Source: Coturnix japonica (taxonomy: Eukaryota > Chordata > Aves > Galliformes > Phasianidae). Taken from it: a DNA stretch of 64,000 nt. Within the stretch, counting starts at the first letter, position 1, and each line of letters begins with the position of its first letter. The notes under the pieces are model-generated. The model searched no databases. It worked only from the letters and a program-made list of their open reading frames with translations, and was not told the DNA's origin. The position numbers were made by a program, and so were the translations under genes. Shown piece after piece: positions 22,368-37,300 of this stretch. The stretch spans positions 52,263,483 to 52,327,482 of the forward strand of contig NC_029520.1 of the NCBI RefSeq assembly GCF_001577835.2, written 5' to 3'.

Positions 22368-25300
22368 AGACTCCGCGGAGCAGTTCTGCGTGGCCGAGGA
22401 GCGGAGCGGGCACTGCGCCGTGGTGGACGGCAACTTTCTCTACGTGTGGGGGGGATACGTGGTAAGGCGGGCGGAGGGCGCCGAGGGCGAGCGGAGAACG
22501 GGGGGGGAGGACGGAGAGAAGCGAGCGGGGGACGCGTAACCGCGCGTCGGGTGGGGGGCGTCTCCTCACGGGGCCGAGGCGCCCTGAGGTGGCGGAGCGG
22601 CACCGAGCGGGGCCCAACGGACCGACCCGCCGCCACCATCGCACCCTCGGCCGGGGCTCACCCCGTTGCTCTGTTTACCTCAGCGCGGGCGCTGATTGGC
22701 CGTTGGGGCAGCACGCGCCGGAGGGGCGGGAGGTTCAAACAGCGGCGCCGCGCGGGGCGGGCGGTGATGGCGGCTGTGATGGGTGTTAACGGGGGGGAAC
22801 CTCAACGTGAGCCAGCAGTGCGCTCTGACAGCACGGAAAGCAAATGGGATCCATCAGGAGAGGGGTGGTCAGCAGGGATAGGGAGGTGATTGTCCCTCTC
22901 TGCTGCTGCTCTTGTGAGGCCCATCTGGAGTACTGTGTCCAGGTGTGGAGCCTCAGTACAAAAAAGACATGGAGATTTTGGAAAGGGTCCAGAGGAGGGA
23001 CAGGAAGATGATCAGGGGCTGGAGCACTCCCCTATGAGGACAGGCTGAGGGAGTTGGGTTTGTTCAGTCTGGAGAAGAGAAGGTTGCGGGGTGACCTCAT
23101 TGCAGCCTTTCAATACCTGAAGGGAACTTACTGCCAGGAGGGGAGTAAACTCTTGGAAAGGCTGACAATAGCAGGACACGGGGAAATGGTTTTAAGTTAA
23201 AAGAGGGAAGATTTAGGTTGGATGTTAGGGGGAAGTTCTTCACTAGGAGAGTGGTTAGGCCCTGGAACAGGCTGCACAGGGAGGTTATGGATGCCCCGTC
23301 CTTGGAGGTGTTCAAGACCAGGTTGGACAGGGCCCTGGGCAACCTGATCTAGTAAAGGTGTATGTTTGGTGGCCCTGCCAGGCAGGGGGTTGGAACTACA
23401 TGATCCTTGAGGTCCCTTCCAACCCGGGTCATTCTGTGAGCTGCCATGGGCCTGACTGCACGGCTGGGCTCTCTCACAGAGCGCCTGTTTGGGACAGCTG
23501 CGCGGAGCCTGGCCCTTCCTCAGCGCCGTAATCGGCCGCTCTGTGCTGAACACCTTTCCTCTTTCCTTTTGGGTGTGTCAGGAATAATTTGCGGATGTAA
23601 TTCGTGCTCTTGTTGTTGAGTCCCCGCGTTTTTTGCTCATTAGTAGTTAAGTACAGCGTGCTTTCCTCCTTAGAGAGCAGTTGTGTTGGTTCGCAGCTGA
23701 GCTGGTATCAGGCTGTAAACACACCTGCTTTGTGCCTTCAAGGAATCACTGTCAGTTCTGGTGTAAGCAAATCTCTGTGGTTCTTAATTCTGGGTTAATT
23801 TAACCTTACAAATAAAATAAAAATAGGGCATTGTATGCAGGTAGTGTGTTTTCTCCATGGTGCCTGCACCACTGATCCTAAAACATGCAAGTTGAAAGCA
23901 CTGTGCTCAGTCCTGGTCTCCCTTCAGTAGAGCTGAGCTTGTGGAGTCTGAAGGATTTCTGTGCTTGATCGATTGACTGAGCACTTAAAATACAGAGAAA
24001 CTGCAGGGCTGTCAGGAAGCTGTGGGTGTCCTGTGAGCTGTCCCTGCAGGGTTTGTTCCTTTTAGGGTCTCAGTAGGTGGTGTTTCTCATGCCTTAAGGC
24101 CTGTGAAGATTTCATGGTTTAACTATGAGGAAGTTAGTTGTCTCTCAGGTATGAACATGTCAGTAAATTGGAATGACCTGTCACAAACAGGAAGGTCTAA
24201 TATGGTATTTTTTGGCCTTACGTTCAGTAATACTCTATAGCTGTGCAGTACTGAACCCCCTGGAAATACTCTGTGCCTTAGGCTTTAGAAATGCAGGCTG
24301 CATCGACCCGACTAGTGCAGCCCTTCACAAAAACAGATGACTTTGTTTTTATGTTTTACCTGCCGCTGGTGGCCTGCTGCCCAGTGACTTATTATTCAGA
24401 GCTGGTTCTCCAGCAAATACTTGGCCTCTGTTGTACCTAGATTAAATATAGTGTGCTTTTTTTAAAGCTGCAGGCTGTGTGCTATGGCAGAGAAAGGCAC
24501 CTGGCAAGATAAACTGTACCAAAGGTAATGCTTGCTGGCCTGCTTGACACCTCTTGTACTGAAGAGGTAATAATAAAGGCACGTAATCAATATCAGTAAT
24601 TAATAACTAAATTATTAGCATTATTGAGCTGTGTGCTTCAAAAGGTAACGATCAGAGCAAAAAAGTATGAGTGTAAGTCATATCCTTATGACTTACAAAG
24701 CATTCCGTGTTGCTAAGTAACATGATTTGGTATTCATTTTAAAATATATGGTGCATAATATGCAAGTGATTAAACATCTGTGGGTTTTTTTTCCCCCCCA
24801 TTTTAGTCGATAGAAGAAAATGAAGTGTATTTGCCTAATGATGAGCTCTGGATCTACGAAATGGATAGCGGGTTATGGTAAGTTGAATTATTTATATTTA
24901 ATTAATATACTACACTGATATTTGCATAGGTTATAGTTAGCTGCCACGCAAAGACTTCCTTCAGTTATGTGAGTTATTGGTCACGTTCCTGGGAGTTCAC
25001 ATTGCAGGTATGTAATGTGAGGGCTGAAGGACAGATGGATGTGCTTCCAAATTAGTCCAGGAAACACATTAATTACTTAGGTATGATTGTGGGGTTTGTT
25101 TTGCTTTTTTTCTTGAAAGAATGTTTGAAATGGCCACTTAAGTCCCTGTTAGAATAGATATATTTTACTTGTGCCTTGTTCTCCATATATTAGCTCTATT
25201 GTTAAAGGCTATTCAACTATTTGGGTTGTCGATCTGTTTACAATTGCATATATTTGTGCTGTTATAACTGTGTTGTGAGTCTATTTGTGAAAGTAATTCT

Positions 25301-28300
25301 TAACTAACCGATTCTTGTATGTCACCAGCAATTTAATCATTGCATTTTTTATTTACTGTGTTTATATATTGTATATAGGGAGATATAATAATGCTTCTGT
25401 TTCAAGTTTTCCCATGGAATCTGTTGTAATTGTGTTCAGTCTGGCAAGTAGGATTGATTTGGCTTCAAATGTGAGTTCTGCCAGCTGCTTTTATAGTATC
25501 CCAACTGTTTGTGTATTTCTTGCATACCCATATGAAAAGCATCAATTTGAAACTGAGGAAGAAGGGGATAAGGACTAACTCAGAGTATCTTATAGTGTGT
25601 ATGAGCTTCCGCACTGTGGTCAAATGGCTGACTTGGAAAGCATCATTCTGGCTACTGTTAACTGCACAACCCTAGGAAAACTTTATTAGCTATTTGTTGT
25701 TTGGTGGTTTTGTTTTTATTTCAGGTTGGTGAAAGGGTTGATTAAAGCACCCCCATGCCCTCTCTTGTTCCTCCCCACCTCGTGTCGCTGTGTCACGTGT
25801 GTTGGCACGGCTGTTTGTGTGGTCACGCAGGAAACTGGATCAGGAAAGTGATCCGAGTTATATTTAACTTTTCTTTTTTTTTGCAGAGTTATTTTTAAGA
25901 TGGATCAGTTCTTGAGCTCATTCACTTATAGCAGCAGCAGTTGTGTGCATACAGCTGAGTGCACAGCAGGGCACAGGAACAAGCAGGAATGAGAGAGCAA
26001 GAGTGGAGAAAAGGGGAAGGTGGCTTTGATGGTAAAGCAAAGATACTTGGGCACAGTGCCCCTAACTGCTGCTATTTAGCACAGCATTCAATAAGGTTAC
26101 ATGTGCATCATTCACATCTGGTGATTAAGGACATGTAAAGCTTTTCCTTTTAAAGGAAACTGCTTTCAGTTCTTGTAGGCTGGGATAAGGTCAAGTATCA
26201 GAACTTAAAGCTGCGTGAATCCTCTTCTGTGTGGTTACCAGTGGTGGAATCTGAAGGCATCTGGTCTCAGTACAGATGTGTCAGAGATGGGAATGAATGG
26301 AATTGTCTGGTCAGTAGACCTAGCAGAGAGGAGAAATACTGGAACCAGATGGGAGACCGTGCCTGAGGAGAGACACATAATGGAGATCACTGGTTTGTAG
26401 GTGACACTGGCAAGGAGAAGGCAGGGGTCTGCTGGCCATGGCAGAAGAACAGAGCACTCATTGATGAAACTGACACTGTTAAAGCTTTTGTGTTGTGCTA
26501 AATACAGTGCAAAATGCAGTTTGGGAAGTGTCTTACTGAGCTATGACCCAGTACCAAAATGAGTGAGAACTGTGGACCTTTATTTCTACTTCTGCCTCAG
26601 TTTTCCACTTCTGATACAAACAGCAATACCATGTTCTAATTTCAGGAGGTTTTGGAGTTATCACTGATAGTATTTCCAATGTTTTACTATTTTGTTAGCC
26701 ATGATAACAGCCTTTTAATTTGAGAAGCTTCATAAATGTATGTAGAATATTCATGTGAAAGCACTCATACCACCAGAGCCTGACTTCCTGTATCAGCTAT
26801 AGTTTCTACTAGTTATGGCCAGCACGTTGCAACTGTGTTTTTAGCTTTAAGTACCATTAATGCCTTTACTTTGAGTTTGTTAATTTTGACATGTTTGGAA
26901 ACAGCGCTGTAAGATTTAATATGCTTTCAAATTGCAGGACAATGCACCTAATGGAAGGAGAATTACCTACCTCCATGTCAGGAAGCTGTGGAGCGAGCAT
27001 TAATGGGAAGCTGTACATTTTTGGTGGATTTGATGATAAAGGGTACAGTAATCGGGTATGGTATTCTTTTCTTCATAATGTCTAGTATTTGAATGGATAG
27101 GAGTATTGACCTTACTGAAATAAGGAGAAATTTAAGAACTCATTTTTGTAGAAAAACATATACTTTTAAATTGTCAAAAAACCCTTTATGTTTTAATGTT
27201 CAACTCCTTTTATTTTTTCTTTGAATTGCTGTTGAATCATAGCTTCAGAATGAGACTCAGACTGTGGAACATTTCACTTCTAAGAATTGCCGGGGCTTTC
27301 CTAAGGACTTTAAAAAATATATATAGCGGCAGTTGAAATTGATTTTGTCTATCACTTTGGTGATTACTTCTCTCACAGAACCAAGCAGTAGATAAAATTA
27401 AAATACAACTACTGGTTTTCACAGTAACCAAAGGGTGATTCAGCTTTGCTGTCATTTAGTGCAGAGGCAGTCAGGGTTCAATGCAGACTAGAAAAGAACT
27501 GCTTTGAAGCCTGCCATCATCTCTGTTTAGCATCCCTTCTCAAACACTGCTGAATTTGGTGTGGGTGTTCCATTTAGGTTAGGTAGAAATACCCACGGTT
27601 GTTAGAACTGAACAGAGGGATGTTGCAGGTTGTTTACAAGGCTTCTGTTGACTGGAAGGAGCAGGATATTACCATACTGGTCTGACAGAGAGAAGGCAAG
27701 GAAACTGGCCACTCATGTTTTAACTGTGGTTTTGTGGTGAATGGGACCCTTGCCACGTGTTGCTATCTATTATAAAGTTCCGCCTGTTGTTGTTATTGTT
27801 GGTGTTTTGGTTTTTTTTAGTAAGTAGCATATTCGGGGGGTAGGGACATTGTTCTTTTAGTTACTGCTTTGTGTCAGATTCTTCAACATCATTTATACTG
27901 AAAATATTGTGATCTTGTTCTTCCTTTAAGCTGTATTATGTTAATTTGCGGACAAAAAATGGAACCTATAGGTGGAAGAAAATCACCAATTTTAAAGGTC
28001 AACCTCCTACACCACGTGACAAGCTTTCCTGCTGGGTGTACAAGGACAGGTAACACATTAACAATATTTATTATGTATTGACTGCAGAGAGGGAGTACTA
28101 TAACATGAAGAGAACACAGGCTGGTGATGTGTGACACTCTAAATCTTAGCTTGAGTTGCTGTGGGATTTTGCGTAACTCTCCAAACTTTATACCAGAGTT
28201 CTGTCACGTGCGAGCTGAATTAATGGTAAGTATAAACCTACTTTAGGAGAGGGTTAGGAAGTTCAGTGAAGGTTTCTGGGTTGCTTTGAGGCTTTAGGTG

Positions 28301-31300
28301 AAAACTATTACACTTGTATTAGTTCCAGAAGTTAAAAGAAATCAGTATAGAAATGACATTGAATTTCTGTTGCGTTATGTAACTATTAATTTATTTCCTT
28401 CAACAGGGTATATTTAGTATATTCTGTAGTATTTTTAGTAGCATACAAGTACTAAGAGTTGCAAGGACATCTCAGTATCTTTGCGTTGTAAGATCTAAGT
28501 CAGCCTAGGTGTGTGTTGTATAATTACTGAGCATATCTAGGAAAAAAATGCTTAACTAAAAACATATTTTATATGAAATTTTGTAGTTATTATGGAAGGT
28601 TGCTGGATGTTGTGGAATCTCTAGTCACAACTAAGTGACGTGAACTATTTGTTACCAAATTACTGTAAATGAGTAAGACTGTGGTATGCACTGAACAAAT
28701 GAGTAAGGCTATGGTATGCACTGAACATTATAAAATGTAAATAATTTATGTTTCTTGATTCTATGTCTGAAGAGGTTCAGAGTAATCTGTATAATGTCTC
28801 TCAGTACTATATCTTGTGTTTGTAATTTTAACTACAAGATAAACAATTGTATCATAGAATCACGGAATGGTTTGGGTTGGAAGGGACTTTTAAAACCATC
28901 CAGTTCCAACCCCCTGCTATAGGCAGGGACACTTCCCTCTAGTCCAGGTTGCTCACAGCCCCATCCAGCCTGGCCTTGAGTGCTTCCAGGGAGGGGCATC
29001 CACAACCTCACTGGGCAACCTGTTCCCCTGTCTCCATGTATTTGAAGAATGTTCATTAGCTATCAGTGCAAGATCATTCAAAATTAAATGATACTCTGAG
29101 TAGATAAATTTAACCAGCATACTGAGGTCACCTATTTCAGGTGACAGAGTGTAACCAGCACTTCTTTAATAAGAGCATCTGGAGACAAGCTGTGCACGTT
29201 TGTAGAACTTCACAAGGTGTGAATTTGCAGATGTTGGTGCACTGCACAATGCTTTCACTGACTGCTTCTGTAGGAATGTCAGTCTGGAACAACTTCACCG
29301 TGCCATCATTTCCTAATCTGCCATCTCCCAAGATAGCAAATATCCTCAGATGTTGAAGTTAAACAAAACTTTAGGAACCATTACCTATGTATGGCTCTTT
29401 TCGTGGGTGGAATATTAGGCTTGGAGGTGTATAATGACACTTGCAGTGTAGTATGTTCTGTAGCATTTAATTGGAATCTTAATCTTAAGCTAGAGAAAGA
29501 CTTTGTGAGCTGAACTTTGAGAACATTAGTTGAAAAAAGGCATATATGGAAGGCTAACAAATATTGCAGAATCATGGGAATTTAAGTGGAAAAGGATAAG
29601 AGTTGTAGCAAAAACATGGAGATGTTCTGCCTTGTGTGTAACTTGTCATTTTGACTTGTGTCTGGGAATGTGACTGTGATAAACTTGTGGATGGATTAAT
29701 ACAGAGGGGGACACAGGGGTATCTTGAATTTCCCTCCTTGTATAGGTGGATTTTTGTCAGGCTCAGAATCGTAACAGGTTCTACCTTCGTGCTGGGAAGG
29801 TTCTCTGTGCAATTAGGTGCCATGTGAAATATTATAATTTGCATTATTTATAATACAGTAGGTAAAGCCAAACTTGAAAATGATCATTACAGCTTATTCA
29901 TTTGAATGCACTTTTAAAAACAGCTAATAACTTATTTTTTCTGTTGATGTTCTAGGCTAATATATTTTGGGGGCTATGGCTGCAGGAAGCACAATGAGCT
30001 GAGTGATTGCTTTGATGTCCATGATGCATTTTGGGTAAGGGATTTCCTATGACTTAGTGTGGTTTGTCAAAACATGACCTTTTCTGCTGTGCTCACTGGG
30101 TGTGAAGGTCTGCTTGATTGTCTTTTATGTGTGGGAATCAGCACAAATGTAAATCTGACTCTTCTATTGAGACTCTCAGTTGTTGCATGTCGGAATGGGG
30201 TTGAGTGTTCTGTGTATTTGCAGTACCCACTGCTGGGCTTTGAGTACAATGAAACAGAATGCTGTGGAAGTAAAAACAAATGTATTTTAAATGTGGAACT
30301 CCCAGAGTATCTAACACTTTTACATTGAAGTAATAGCAGGGAATATTACAGCCTCACAGATCTAATGGACAAACATCGCTGGTTATTTTTCTTAATTTCT
30401 TTACAAAGTAAATGCCATATGCTTTAAGATGACTATAATGAGCTCCTACAGATGGCAGAAGGAAGGAGTCTGGTGAAAGTGTTTATTCAAATGAATTAAT
30501 GGATATTCATGCCAAGAAGTACAGACCTTTACTTCAAATGCTAAATATTGACTTACAAGAAATGTATTATTTTGTGCAATAAGATATATTGTAGGATTTC
30601 CCTTCTACAGTGACTGGAGCTCAAAGCTCATTTTTAAAAGCACACTCCTGAATGCTACTGACCTTTAGCTAGACCTGAGTTCCTCTATCACCTTAAAACA
30701 TTAGCCCATGTTGGTTGCTTTTCTTCCCAATAAAATATTGTAGTTGATATTCTCTTTTGATAGATCACTTCTCGGTCTGTACCCTTTAATGAGAGCAATG
30801 ATTTTAAGATGAAATAACATTTTGAATTTTTTATCTTCTCTTATAGGAAGGACAGATTTTCTGGGGATGGCATAATGATGTTCACGTTTTTGATACAAAC
30901 ACACAGACTTGGTCTCAACCTGCAATTAGAGTGAGTGTTTTTAAGTCTTGCTGTCTGACATAATCGTGTTTTTCCTGCATTTTGAATAGTTACTGAGCTC
31001 TAGAAATCGATGTCAGAACAAGTAATTTGGATATGCATAGTGTTGTGCTGGTTTGTAACCCTGAACGGGAGGACACTCAACAGATCTGAAATGTGGAAAA
31101 CTCAAGGTTTGACACTATGACTTTTTTCCTACAGGATGCTAATGGATGGGTGTTGGTTTTTTTTTTTATTCCCTATCATGTTCTGGGACTAAAAACCTAG
31201 TAAGGTTCAGGGAGGTATGTGAAATATGTGTAGATTAGACACTATTGTATTTTATATCTAGAATGCAAAGCTTTGTATTCAGGCTTTAAAACAAATGTTG

Positions 31301-34300
31301 GGAATATGAAATTACTGTCAGCTCTCCATTGCTGGAAGGGTAAGGCACTGGAAGAATAAGGCACTGGAATACTCCCAGAAACCATTTATTATGTATAGCA
31401 AAGAGGTGCTGAGAATCAGCCTGAGCATGGAGGCATTTCAGTGGCCCCTCACACAGCAGACGTGGGTCCTGCAGAGTGCATCTGCTGGCTGTTGGGTGTC
31501 TCGTAGTTCTTCCAGGGCTGGAAACGTTCCTTAGCTGGAGCATGACCATTAACCCATGCAGCACGTCACCTAGCAAAGGCATTCTGGGACATAGCAAAGG
31601 TCTTTGGGCAGTATGTGGAGTAAACATATGAATGACTTTAATGGTGCCAAGCTGGTGTTCATGAACACTGATGATCTGTTTTGATAGGAAGCTGTTCGGT
31701 TGACTGCAACCATGTATAATTAATCTGCAACATGAATGAACTTTCACAGAGAGTTGACCCTATGTGAATTTAAGGCCTGAGCTGGGGATTTCTTCCTCTC
31801 TTCCTCCCCTCTCCTTTTTTGTAAAGCTGATGGGTCAGTCAGTGTGAACGATAGCAACAGTGATCTTGAAATTTAGTCTCTCTTGGTTCAACATTCAGCT
31901 CTCACAGACTAAAAAAGGCAAAGAGAGAGACAGAAATTGTTAGATTAGGCCATCAGTCTTTAACTGTGAAGTAAAAATGTTGGTTAATATGAGGGGGTTA
32001 TATATGCATTATTTGAGTGCTGGGTTTATGTAGTTGCTGTATTCTCTCAAGAGCTAATATTGGAAAATGTTTTAAACAAATACCTCACAGTCATCCAATC
32101 ATGTTAGAATAAACAGACCAGATAGCCTCCAGCAAATACTTTAATAGTCTTCCAGCGGAGTGGATATACTCAGTTTCCCAGTAAAATACTGATATTAAAT
32201 ATAAAAGTTTAGAGATTCATAAAATCATGGTGAGTTTAAAGAAAAGCTCATTAGAGGCATATGGCAACAAGGTCTGAAACTGTTCTATTTTATTTATGGG
32301 ATGTTCTAAAATTCCTACAAAATTAAATCAAAAAAAAAAAAAGAAATTACTGTTTAAGAATAAAAGCCATCTATTTCCAACTTACAAGGGGAAGATGTTT
32401 TAGCATGTGGCTATTAGGTGTTACACAAACATTTAGAATCTGATCCTAGAGATCTCTGGTACCAGTTGCTGATAGTTTGCACTAAGTAAAGCTTCACGGG
32501 ACATATCAACAGTTACTGATGTGTTATTTTAATTTTATGCTTAGAAAGTAAAAATAGATTTGAGTAGATTGATCGATTTATTTAGAAAGTAAAGATAATT
32601 GAATTTCACTTGAATAAATCATTGATAAATTAGACCAGGAGGGGATACATTAAACATTAGCAACTGAAGGAACTCATTGAAAGCTGCCCCTAGCAGCTGT
32701 GTATATTTTCTGATGTCTGTGGAGTCTTGGACGTGCCTATAAATTATTTAAAACTGGACTTCTGTGAGCATATTGATGCCTATTGGCCTTATCGTTGCAA
32801 CCTTTGTTACTTCCTTACCATTAGTCCTTGGCTGACACTTTGACAGTGTTCTGAAATAACATATATTGATCCTTTCAGGGTGGAGATCCACCTCAGCCTC
32901 GAGCAGCCCATACTTGTGCTGTACTGGGAAATAAAGGATACATCTTCGGAGGACGAGTGTTGGTTAGTGTATAATTAAATCTTCTTATTATTTTGTAGAG
33001 TTTTTCTGTTTGCTTGTTTTGAAGTTTTGTTTTTTAAGCAAATTATTCTTGCAGTAGAAACAAGTTGGAAGCATTACTGGCCTAACAAGTATGTTTAAAA
33101 GTGGTGAACCCAGAATGCTTTCTTTCATCTCCCTGTGCCTTACAAAAAGAAGATTCTATCTTTCTATCTACAGTATTGATGCTAAAGTATGAATTGTCCC
33201 AAAAAGGGGAAACCAGACTGACTGTATGGTAAATGTAAATGCTTATAAATCAACAAAATTCCTGACCTGCATCTGTAGGAGATCTTTGGAAACAGAGAGG
33301 AAACAAACCTGATAACAGATCAGATTTTAATAAATGGAAGGATGCTAACATTCTCTGCTTATATATAGTGATGTTTATACATCGCTTAATGAAATGATAG
33401 CAAGTGGTGAATACAACTAGGAGTTTAGCTTGTGCTAGTTTTCTTTCCTAAAGAAAGGGAAACTATGTAAAAACAGTCATTTCTTCCTCATTTTTACCTG
33501 CTGAGAAATTGAAGTTTATTATAGTGTGTTTGATACAGTATTTTGTATTTACAATTGCAACACACGCTCCTGAAAGGTAGGAAATTCCAGATTTCAGCTG
33601 GCTTGGTAATTTAAACTATTTTTTGTTTACAAGTGTCTGAAATATGGTTATCCAGAAAAGCAGGATGTGCAAAGCTAATGTCTCTATACGTTCAAGCTGG
33701 TCCAGGAAGCTGCAGCATGTTGTCTGATAGCACAGGCTGCTGCAGCCAGCAGTCATCTCAGTCCCATTAAGCCTCTCCTCTGCTCTCTGAACTCCAGTTT
33801 TACAGTCTGTCTTTACCTTCAGCATGTTTGGTGTGCTTGATAAAGAATATGGGAAGAGCATTGTAGAGGTTGCTGTCAACAGCTCTTTTCTGTGTATCCA
33901 GTAGAGGCTCTTGACCACAAGAGTAAGGTTTGTATGTATTTCCTTGATAGCTGATCTAAGACTGTACCACTTAGTGCACTGTCTTAAATCTACTGCCATG
34001 TAGGAAATGATCAAGGGCAGCGTAAGAGTTGTAAATGATGTACTCTGCATATTTAAAGCAAGGCTGGGTTCTTGCTGTATTGTCTTTTTAACTCTTAAAT
34101 TCCTTACTTTCCTAGCTCTTTTTCACTTGAAAAGAAGAAGTCCCAGGTGTAATGCTATGGTTGGTTATCTGTACTTAACAAACTCAAAGCTACCATTGGA
34201 AAGTAGGGAGATACTAAAATCTCTCAACAAAACATTTAATTTTTCTAGCATTGGTTAGAGGAAATTTTCTCCTTACGCTTCTTCTCTGTTGAAGCATTAA

Positions 34301-37300
34301 GTAAATGTAAGTATTTAAGCCTGAGGCAGCAATCCAATATATAAAATATATACTTTTCTTATGTCTGAAAACAAAGATGGTGGTGGTTCTAACTAATGCA
34401 GGCTTCACATAGCATCTGAAAACGTTTTTTTACCAGATTAGTTTTGTTATGGGTTGGAAATGTACCAACTCTTTAGAACTGTTGTAAAAGCATAGGTAAG
34501 ATAATATTTTTATGTGTCTCTATATCAGCTGGAATTGATAAGAAATGTGAGAAACATCTTGTGAGGCAAGTAAAAAAAACAACCTAATTTAAATTACTGT
34601 GCACTCAGTCTTCCATACTTAAAAAAATTGTTACAATTTTAGCTTTTTTTTTTTTTACCTGTTACTGATTCATAGCCTTTAATTGTATTCAGCTAGAAGA
34701 TGAGACTTGCTTTCCACTTCTACTGCTATGAAAAGTAACAGTGAAGGAGCTTTTGCAAGCACTCTGTGTTCTTTTTCTGTAGTTTTACTATTTGAAAGAA
34801 AAGGAGTTAAGTAGCTGTTGGTTGGAAATGTCCCATGATGAACATACACCAATTTCATCTTAGAAAGTTTTGATAACCTAAACCTTGCATTCTCGAGGGA
34901 TTATACTTCTTTCCCTGTTCAAGTTCACCTTGTTTTTCAAGCTATAAAAGTCGTGCTGTAATTTTTTTGTTCTTAGGGAAAGCCTACAGTTCAGTTACAA
35001 AATGGCTTACTCCTGCTTGTTCAGATGGAAACCAGACACACAGATCAAGGCAGGTAGAAAGCAGCCACAAAAATCAAATATACAGCCACTGAGGGGGAAG
35101 TTTTTACCTGAGTACCTTTTCAGGGCAACCAGAGAAGAAAGTAGCCAAGACTGATCATGTTGTTTCTTACCAGTCTGCGTTATGTTGCCTTTGATACAGG
35201 CTCACAATCTCTGGATTATTGCTAAAGCCCCTCCTCTGTCTGGCAGAACTGCAAACAGTAGCTTCCAGAGCTGTAGGTTTGGACAAACATGATTTACAAA
35301 GATGTAAGGAAATAAATGGATAGTGGGAGAGACCGAGAAAGTATCTGGTCTTCATCAAATACTGCATGTCAGAGTTAGCTGTAGTAGGCTGGGAGCTCTA
35401 TAAATGAATCCTTGCAAACCACAGCTGAACTGAATCCTGCCTCTCAGTTAGCAAGTCTACAAATGTGAGAGGGAGAGAAACTAAATGTGAGCAACTAAAC
35501 CTGCAGCTCTGGACCTTCTGGTCTACCACTCATTTTTGTATACTGTGGCCTTCGAAGCTTTGCTCCCTCTGGCTTTCTCTTAGTCTCCATGTGGTGCAGG
35601 GGTCTTCACACCAGAACAGGATAGCATTGCATGCTGTGTCCAATCTAGCCAGGGTTGCTGCACTGTGCCCGTTGCAATTAAACTGCTCTGTGACTCCAGC
35701 TAAGACTTCCACACAGCCTCTGCTACCCACATGTAGAGTTATTAGTAAACTGGGGCTCACCTATGATTTCTCCACTGAGCTGTTGTGTAATTAGATATGC
35801 CCTAAGAGGACATGCCCTCTGGCTTCTGTTTAATTCTGTCTGTTTGACTACAGGATTCAGAAATACAAGAAAAGCTCCAGTCTGAAAGGCTTTTTCTCTC
35901 GCTCAATTAGCATCTGCTTTCTTAATAACCACTTGCTAAATTTCACTGAAGCCACTTGGGAAGGATATGAGAGCCGAGTAAGATTTTTGGAAAGCTGTAT
36001 TTAATTTTGTAGGAGAGCAGTAAGTATAATTTCCACCTTAGAGATACCTTATTGTCAGTTCACTTTCTATTCTAGAAATAAATGGAGGAAGCAAACATTC
36101 AATGGGGCATGAGGAGTTAATGTAAGTCATGAAGCAGGGAAGGAAAGCTAAAGACGTCAGTAAAGAACTACGTTTCCTAAGAAGAGTAACTCCCCCCCAG
36201 AGGATGAAGTCTTGCTTTTGTCCATAAATTAAGGAGCAAATGCGGGGTTGCTCTGCTCCTCCTTCTCCTTCTAGTTCACCATAATACAAATCTTCCCAGG
36301 GAAAAGGCTCTACAAGGAACCAGAAAGGGACAGGAAGTGTCATGAGGCTTCTCCTATTCATCCTTCTGGGAGGAAAGGGCACCTTTTTCCAAAGTTGGAG
36401 CTAGAGCTGGTAAAAGAAGATGATGATCAAAATCAATTGTACCAGGAATCATTTGAAAACAGGCTCAGAAGTTTTATGTGGACTCTGTTCCTCCAGGTAA
36501 GACCCTGAAAAATCAGAAATGGGAGAAAGTGGGAAGGAAGGAAAGTTAGTCCAAAAGATGGTGCAAGTCTCGTGTTTAAGTGGAAAGTTTTCATGTAGAG
36601 ATTGATGAAGTAGTAATGCAGTCTTTTCAGCAGTTCTTCGCACATCTGATGCCTTAATGTATGCATGCTTATATTTCTTTTTAACCTATTTGTCACTGAA
36701 GATAAGAAGATACATTGAACTGCAGTCCTTCTTTTACAAAGATTTGAGTTGTAGTAGCTGTTTGATTGTAAATCTGAGACTGGAGAGCGATACTGAGTTC
36801 ACTGTAGCAGCAGTGATCAATAAATATGTCACCCTTAATGCTTTTCATCACACTAGGAAGCTAGTCCTGAGACAAGGCAGATCTTGGTTAATGTTTACTG
36901 GGCTGCATATAAATGAACATGCAATAGATAAGTAAGATGTCTGAGTCCTTGTGGCTCAAAGGGAGATTCAAACCCTCTTACAATGCTTAATGTTTTTGAG
37001 CCAGTTAAGAATCAATGTAGGATTATGAGCTAAGTGATTAAATATAGTAGCTAGCAGTTAGAAATACAGGAGAAACTGCAGGGAAACTTGGCATACTTGC
37101 CTGTGTGATACCTGGCTGTGAGCTTTCCAGTTTCCCTAATAAGGGCTGAGTAGAGACAGTTTATTAAAGCTATGTTGAAAGACTGAATCTCAGATAGAAA
37201 TGTCCAACTGATGCTGTGTTTTGAATTGAAAATGAAGTTGATGTAATTACTCATTTGTCAATCTGTTGAAACATTAGCATGTAAAGTTGTTATACATTGA

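Noticed and set aside
22895-23440. Possible extra KLHDC1 exon in intron 1
   Set aside because: The whole block is CR1 sequence; exon 1 joins exon 2 in phase without it.
31286-31747. 153-codon minus-strand frame in KLHDC1 intron 6
   Set aside because: No family signature. Length alone is weak evidence in 64 kb of DNA.
33616-34050. 144-codon minus-strand frame in KLHDC1 intron 7
   Set aside because: No recognisable domain, no splice context and ordinary intronic composition; consistent with chance.
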